Positions 58,741 through 64,000 of a DNA stretch of 64,000 nt are shown here, one piece after another. The notes beneath the pieces were generated by a model, which was not told where the DNA came from, made no database searches, and saw only the letters and a list, made by a program, of their open reading frames with translations. Position 1 is the first letter of the stretch. Every line of letters starts with the position of its first letter. The DNA is from Plantago major (lineage: Eukaryota; Streptophyta; Magnoliopsida; Lamiales; Plantaginaceae), in the NCBI GenBank assembly GCA_026545765.1, contig CM048841.1, positions 66,105,354-66,169,353 on the forward strand, given 5' to 3'. The position numbers and the translations under genes are program-made.

Positions 58741-61700
58741 ATGACTATTTGATAGTGGATGCGGAAAGCACATGACAGGAGACAAAGCAAATCTGGTTAA
58801 CTACAAAGCTTGCAACACTGGACCGTACATCGACGGTTGAGGAGAATTAAATCCTCTCGGGATCCGCAACGTCAAATTAGGATCATTAACAATCACTGAC
58901 GTATTACATGTTAAAGGTTTGAAATATAATCTATTTAGCATGAGCCAGTTTGCAGACAAGTGATTCACTGTGAAATTCAAAGCAAAGTATTGCAAACTTA
59001 TACACAATGAGTCAAAGCAGACAGTCTTGGTTGCTCGGCGGAAAGGCAGTCTTTATGTTACCGATTGGGCATCTGCCACAACTGAAGAATGTCTCATGGT
59101 GAGTCAATCAGGTCACACAGAAGAGCACTGGTTATGGCACAAAAGAATGAGTCACTTGAATTTCAAAACTCGAACAAACTTCAAGAAAGAGTTAGTGGTT
59201 GGCCTTCCAAAATATCTTCGAAAGGATGGTATCATTGCTCTTGCCGATGGGGAAACAATCCAAGATCTCTTTCAAATCCAACACCAGACACTCTAGAGTT
59301 AGACCACTGCAACTATTACACATGGATCTTTTTGAATCATCTGTAACTAGTTATGCAGGAAAGAAGTATGGTCTGGTTGTTGTAGATGACTTCTCAAGAT
59401 TCACTTGGGTTGTCTTTCTAAAGCACAACTGATGCTAGGTGGAGATACCAAACTTCTTGAATAAGCTTGAAGTCATGAAGAATGACAAGGTATCCAATCG
59501 TAGCAGACCATGGTATCGAGTTTGTCAACCAAGACATAAAGGAGTTTTGTACAAAGAAAAGGTATACAACACCAACTTTCCTCTGTGAGAACACCACAAC
59601 AAAATGGTGTTGCGTAAAGGAAAAATAGAACCTTAAAGAAGCAAAGAAGGACAATGCTAATGAATCGAAATAAGTGAAGTTTATTGGGTTGAAGTCAGAA
59701 ACACAAGATGCTACACTCGTAATGTATGTTTGATAAATAAACACCATGACAAGACCCCCTATGAACTCTTGGTTGGTAGACCCCTTAATATCAAACATCT
59801 GAAAGTGTTTGGTTGTAGATGTTTTGTTCTTAACAATGGAAAAGAGTATCTAAGAACATTTCAACCAAAGGCAGATGAAGGTGTGTTTCTTGGTTATTCT
59901 ATGAATAGCAAAGCATACAGAGTTTACAACAAAAGAACAAAGAAGATTGAAGAATCGCCATGTCAGATTCTATGAAGGAAGCAAGAAAACACCCCTTGCT
60001 GATGAACTCTCAGAAAGGGTCAAGGAACTAATGATAAATGATTCTGAAGAAGAACCCTCATAAAGGAAAAACATCATTGTGGAAAGGGAGGATGACTCTG
60101 ACGAAGAAAAGCATGAAATGCCTAGTAACAACCAGATGATTCTCAGACATGATGAAGAATTTCCTATGAGAATTCCAGAAATGGAAACTGAAGATGTTCA
60201 TTAGAGAGCTAAATCTTGAAATGACCTCTCTGATAGGCATGTCCCAGAAAGCTCTCACACTGAGCAAGTGTCAGACATTCACCGCCCCTCTGAGGTGCAA
60301 AATATCACAGATACTGAAGAAGTATCAAGTCATAATCATAGTGATTCATATTCATATCACATAGATGTTGACCCTACTAGCCCTAAACCCATAATGAGAT
60401 GGATCAAGGATCATCCTGCAAAAGATGTGATTGGACCAATCAATCAAGGTGTTAGGACTAGGAGAGCAGTAGCTGAAAATGCTAACTCTCTCTTTGGATG
60501 TTTCATCTCAAACATTGAACCTAAAACTGTAGAAGAAGCATTAAGAGACCAAGACTGGATATCTGCAATGCAAGAAGAGTTGGATCAATTTGAGAGAAAC
60601 AAAGTCTGGAAACTAGTTCCATTTGTAGAAGGAATATCTGTGATTGGAACTAAGTGGGTTTTCAGAAACAAGATGAGTGAATCTGGTGAAATAACCAGAA
60701 ACAAAGCAAGGTTGGTTGCCAAGGGATTCACCCAGACTGAAGGTTTAGATTTTGATGAGTCATATGCACCAGTTGCCAGATTGGATGCAATAAGACTCTT
60801 TCTGGCCTTTGCAGCTCATAAAGACTTAAAAGTTTATCAGATGGAGTGCATTCTTGAATGGTGAACTTGCTGAGGAAGTCTATGTTGAACAACCACCTGG
60901 CTTTGAAGTTTCCTCAGAAAGTAGAATGGTCTATAAGCTACATAAAGCTCTATATGGACTGAAACAGGCTCCAAGAGCATGGTATGACACTTTGGCCAAA
61001 TACCTTTTGGAAAGTGGTTTCAAGAAAGGTGAAGTTGATAAAACTTTATTTACTTTAAATCATGATGGGAAACTACTCTTAGTTCAAGTAAATGTTGATG
61101 ACATTATATTTGGATCTAAGGACAAGCAACTTTGTGATGACTTTGCAAATCCCATGAAAAGTAAGTTTGAGATGAGCATGATGGGAGAATTGAACTATTT
61201 CCTAGGATTGCAAGTCAAGCAACTCAATGATGGAATATTCATTAGTCAGACAAAGTATGCAACAGACATGCTCACAAAGTTCAATCTTAAGCCTTCTGAA
61301 AAGAATACTAAGATACCTATGAGCATAGGAACCAAGATGACCTATACTGAATCAGATAAGAGTGTTGATGAACACATGTATAGGAAATTGATAGGTTCAC
61401 TACTTTACCTTCGCAAGCGGACACGATATTCAATATGCAGTTGGTGTGTGTGCTAGATTTCAAACAAATCCAATGCAATCACACTACAACATTGCTATGA
61501 AAATATTAAGGTATGTGAAAGGTACAGTAGATGTAGGTTTGTGGTATCCTAAAGAAAGTGGATTGAGTTTGGCTGGTTACTCGAGATCGATTATCTTTGG
61601 ATCAATGCTTGATAGGAAAAGCACCTCAGCAACTTGTCAGTTTCTGGGAACTAGACTTATCTCATGGTTTAGCAAAAAGCAAAACTCAATTGCAACTTCT

Positions 61701-61910
61701 ACCACAGAGGATGAATATATTGTTGCTGGTTGTTGTGCAACACAAATTCTGTGGATTCAACAACAACTCAGAGACTATGGACTCAATGAAGAGAAAACTC
61801 CCATTTTCTGTGATAACACAAGTGCTATTGCAATCACACAGAACCCCAAGTTCCATGCCAGAACAAAGCACATTGATGTTAGACACCACTTCATCAAAGA
61901 CCATGTTTAG
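58741..61910 (+). mobile_element. pol region of the copia element
   Basis: Copia order. Protease-like DSGCGKHMTGDK near 58753; GAG-pre-integrase LWHKRMSHLNFKT near 59135; integrase core ~59300-59960 (MDLFESSVTSYAGKKYGLVV, then the C-terminal HLKVFGCRCFVLN and VFLGYSMNSKAYRVYN); RT ~60530-61250 ([67 protein letters not shown]); RNase H to 61910 (KSTSATCQFLGTRLISW, HARTKHIDVRHHFIKDHV). Broken in several places; a fossil. Confidence 0.88.
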
Positions 61911-62040
61911 AAGGGCAATATAGAGATACTCAAGATTGGCACAGAAGACCAACTTGCAGATATCTTCACCAAGCCCCTACAAGAAAGCCGGTTCTTGACC
62001 TTAAGACATAATCTTGGATTAATGGAGATGCCTAAGGACT

Positions 62041-62240
62041 GAAAAATGTCCTGAATCTCTAAAGTCTGAGTAAGTGAGGTAGAAAAGAAGTAGGCCTCTG
62101 AGAACATATTCTCAGAAAGCCAAGTTGATAAGAAGTGATGCAAAGGTTTCTGAGTAGCAACACTCAGAAAGGCAAAACATTTCTGGAACGGGTATCCAGA
62201 AAGGCAAAGGTTGGTACACACTCAATAAGTAAATAAGACT
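62041..62240. repeat. Palindromic CTCAGAAAG motif block
   Basis: Just after RNase H: TCTGAGAACATATTCTCAGA at 62097-62116 (8-bp stem, 4-nt loop), TTTCTGAGT...ACTCAGAAA at 62147-62170 (9-bp stem, 6-nt loop) and CTGGAACGGGTATCCAG at about 62182-62198. The arms use one shared motif that also recurs in the LTR. Confidence 0.65.
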
Positions 62241-62765
62241 AGAACTTACTTACTGAGAGTGGGTCAAATACATTCAAACAACTGAAGCTTCTGACACTTG
62301 AATTCAGAAAGCTATTTAGTCATAAAGAGAAAAGACACACAAAGCCCGAAAAGTATAAGTTCTGAAAGTCAAACATGTCCAATGTCTCGTATTTTTGCCA
62401 TTTTTATGATAAACAATATAAAGATAAGGACTTGACACTCAGAATGATAAGTTCAAACGATTGAGTGTTCTTACTCTTTACTAAGTGACATAATGGATGT
62501 AAGTTGTTAAAAATCCATCAAGTCGGCACAATACCATTTGTTGATTGATATCATTACAAGATATTCAATATAAGCCCTTGATGAATAAACGATTTGATCT
62601 CAACGGTTGAGATTAAAACAAAGCAAGTAATGTCTGTTGAGAAATGCAGACATGTCCCACTACGCATTTAATGAAGTACAAAGGACGTACCATGCCTATG
62701 CAGATACAAAGACACGCATTCATATTCAGTTGTATGTATGTTGTATCTATGTACATTTTGTCTGC
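62240..62765 (+). other. Post-pol spacer
   Basis: Non-coding stretch between the pol end and the post-pol frames. Nothing recognised apart from AT-rich sequence and the promoter-like box that follows. Confidence 0.5.
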
Positions 62766-62777
62766 TATATATATAGG
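62766..62777 (+). promoter_or_regulatory. Internal TATA-like box before post-pol frames
   Basis: TATATATATAGG on the sense strand, about 210 bp before the ATG at 62976. A CA-rich leader-like stretch (AAACACTTTAACCAATTCCG, TCTCTCAAGATTTCTGC) and a second TATATAAG at 62963-62970 lie between. It suggests a subgenomic transcript for the post-pol frames. Confidence 0.45.
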
Positions 62778-62975
62778 ATTTCGGCAAAAGACAAACACTT
62801 TAACCAATTCCGAAATTTCAAACTTGCATCAAAACAGCAAAATCTCTCAAGATTTCTGCAAAACCCCCTCTGCAAACTCAACTTCTTGTGCTTAGTCTTC
62901 TGAAAAGATAGACTAATCTCGATTAATTATGCAAAATTCATCTGAAAAACACTCACTCAAAACTCTATATAAGAG

Positions 62976-64000
62976 ATGGCACCCAAGAAGATGACCACCA
63001 AGAACCCTAAGGCCGCATCATCTACTCCTGCTGAAAAGAAAGGAGGAAAGGAACTTAAGGTGTTGAATAAACGCCTTCTGGGAAAGTTCACCCCATCGGA
63101 CTGGAACCTTAACCACAAAATGATTTGGGGAGCTTTTCTGGTGAAGAGGTATGTACCAGCAGTTATACCTTCAAGACCAGAAAGGAAACTGATATTGGGA
63201 TCCTGAAGAATTCCCATATCTACAAGCTTCTATCTGCTGCACCCAGTGGACTATCCACACTGGATGTACTGGAGTTCTATAACAACTCCAAAATCTTCAC
63301 AAAGGTTGTGAATGATAGAGAAGAGAAATACATGCAGACTGAAGTCCAAGGACAAGAAATTGTTCTAGACTGCAAGACTTTCTGCAAGATATCCCGATTG
63401 AAAAATTGAGGAACAATTGAAGACATCAACATCAAGGACGCTTCCATGATTCAAGGCGTCAAAGAGCTCTTTGAAGCAATCCAGTTAGAAAATGCAAAGG
63501 GTTGCCCAGGAGACTTTGTTCTGAAAGCCATCAGAACTAGTCATCTCCAGAAACACTGGAGTACTTTAGCTCTTATTCTGGTCCTGCTTTGATGGCAACA
63601 AAGGTGGAGTAGACCAGATAAGCATGGAGAGATGGATGATGATGCATCTTCTGAACAAGAAGCATGAAGGAAAGGAAACCCACTTCAATTGGGGGAAGTA
63701 CGCCTTCAACAAATTCCTTGGACATATTGAGGAATTTGAGCCCAAAATCATCAATGGCCTTGCTGAGCCAAAGGCCAATATGCACTTTGGTCTCAGAATC
63801 TGTTACATTCTGGAAACAATGGGAATCACTCTCAGAGAGAAACAAGAAATCCCAGTCACCAACTCCCTTTTCAGACACGCCTTTGAAGAAAAGGAGAAAC
63901 TTGCTGTTGAGAACGCACTCAGAAAGGCAGAAGAAGAAGAAACTGCACAACAAGGTGAGGAGGTCTCTGAGCAAGCTCAAGCTAAACCTCCAGTTGCAAA
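62976..64000 (+). mobile_element. Post-pol open-frame region (env-like position) of the copia element
   Basis: Begins MAPKKMTTKNPKAASSTPAE after the pol gene, in the place where Sireviruses carry an extra gene that some call env-like. Readable text includes LLGKFTPSDWNLNHKMIW, IYKLLSAAPSGLSTLDVLEF and a late Glu-rich helix (EEKEKLAVENALRKAEEEET). No signal peptide or obvious membrane span appears in what is seen, so an envelope function is not supported here. Broken a few times, and it runs off the window. Confidence 0.55.

Larger units (their letters stand above)
54624..64000 (+). mobile_element. Ty1/copia LTR element, Sirevirus-like (3' end outside window)
   Basis: Plus-strand LTR retrotransposon fossil: 5' LTR 54624-56101, primer site at 56104, gag from 56219, coiled-coil-rich gag/pol linker, protease, integrase, RT and RNase H in copia order to 61910, then ~2 kb of post-pol sequence to the window end. 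Long LTR, tRNA-Met primer site, coiled coil and an extra region after RNase H are traits of the Sirevirus (Maximus/SIRE) lineage. A possible 5-bp duplication at the left edge is CATAG; the partner is outside. Coding parts are broken about ten or more times. Age cannot be estimated without the second LTR. It may sit inside the same Helitron. Confidence 0.85.

Noticed and set aside
62976-64000. True viral envelope gene
   Set aside because: Position fits the so-called env-like gene of Sireviruses, but no signal peptide, fusion or membrane segment is visible.

Overview
The window is nuclear DNA of a flowering plant, most likely a core eudicot; the species cannot be fixed from sequence alone. The evidence is GT-AG spliced genes with long AT-rich introns, many Stowaway-type MITEs with CTCCCTCC-type termini and TA duplications, hAT, Mutator and Helitron elements, and both plant Ty3/gypsy (Tat/Retand-like) and Ty1/copia (Sirevirus-like) LTR elements.

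Region 1 (1-36000) is gene-bearing. It holds the 3' two-thirds of a KAC/KIN-14-type kinesin gene (chloroplast movement) at 472-9776, a two-exon SANT/Myb-like plus NAM-associated protein at 12494-13717, a complete 17-exon GPI ethanolamine phosphate transferase 2 gene (PIGG/GPI7) at 18049-25532, and a small L7Ae-fold RPP38-like gene at 35313-35852 with an intron in its 5' leader. All four are on the + strand. The introns and gaps carry Stowaway, hAT-like and long-TIR elements. The largest is a 4.7-kb Mutator-like element (27416-32121) with ~200-bp inverted termini and a 9-10-bp target duplication. It encloses a decayed F-box-like gene and a decayed Helitron helicase that ends in a typical hairpin plus CTAG.

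Region 2 (36221-54623) is one minus-strand Helitron relic split by later insertions: a 545-bp hAT MITE, an insert containing a ~100-bp tandem repeat, and a 14-kb Retand-like gypsy element (39226-53177) with 880/895-bp LTRs and a TGAAG duplication. The gypsy element carries gag-pol on the minus strand and, between pol and its 3' LTR, a separate + strand coding block with its own TATA box, leader intron and further GT-AG intervals. Region 3 (54624-64000) is a plus-strand Sirevirus-like copia element with a 1478-bp 5' LTR, tRNA-Met type primer site, gag-pol and a post-pol open-frame region preceded by promoter-like sequence. Its 3' LTR lies beyond the window.

The host genes are unrelated housekeeping or cell-biology loci and do not form a pathway together. 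The most interesting content is the layered transposon architecture and the antisense and secondary transcription units inside the LTR elements. Exon borders were placed by hand from reading frame and splice consensus, and family names are from memory of the families, not from searches.
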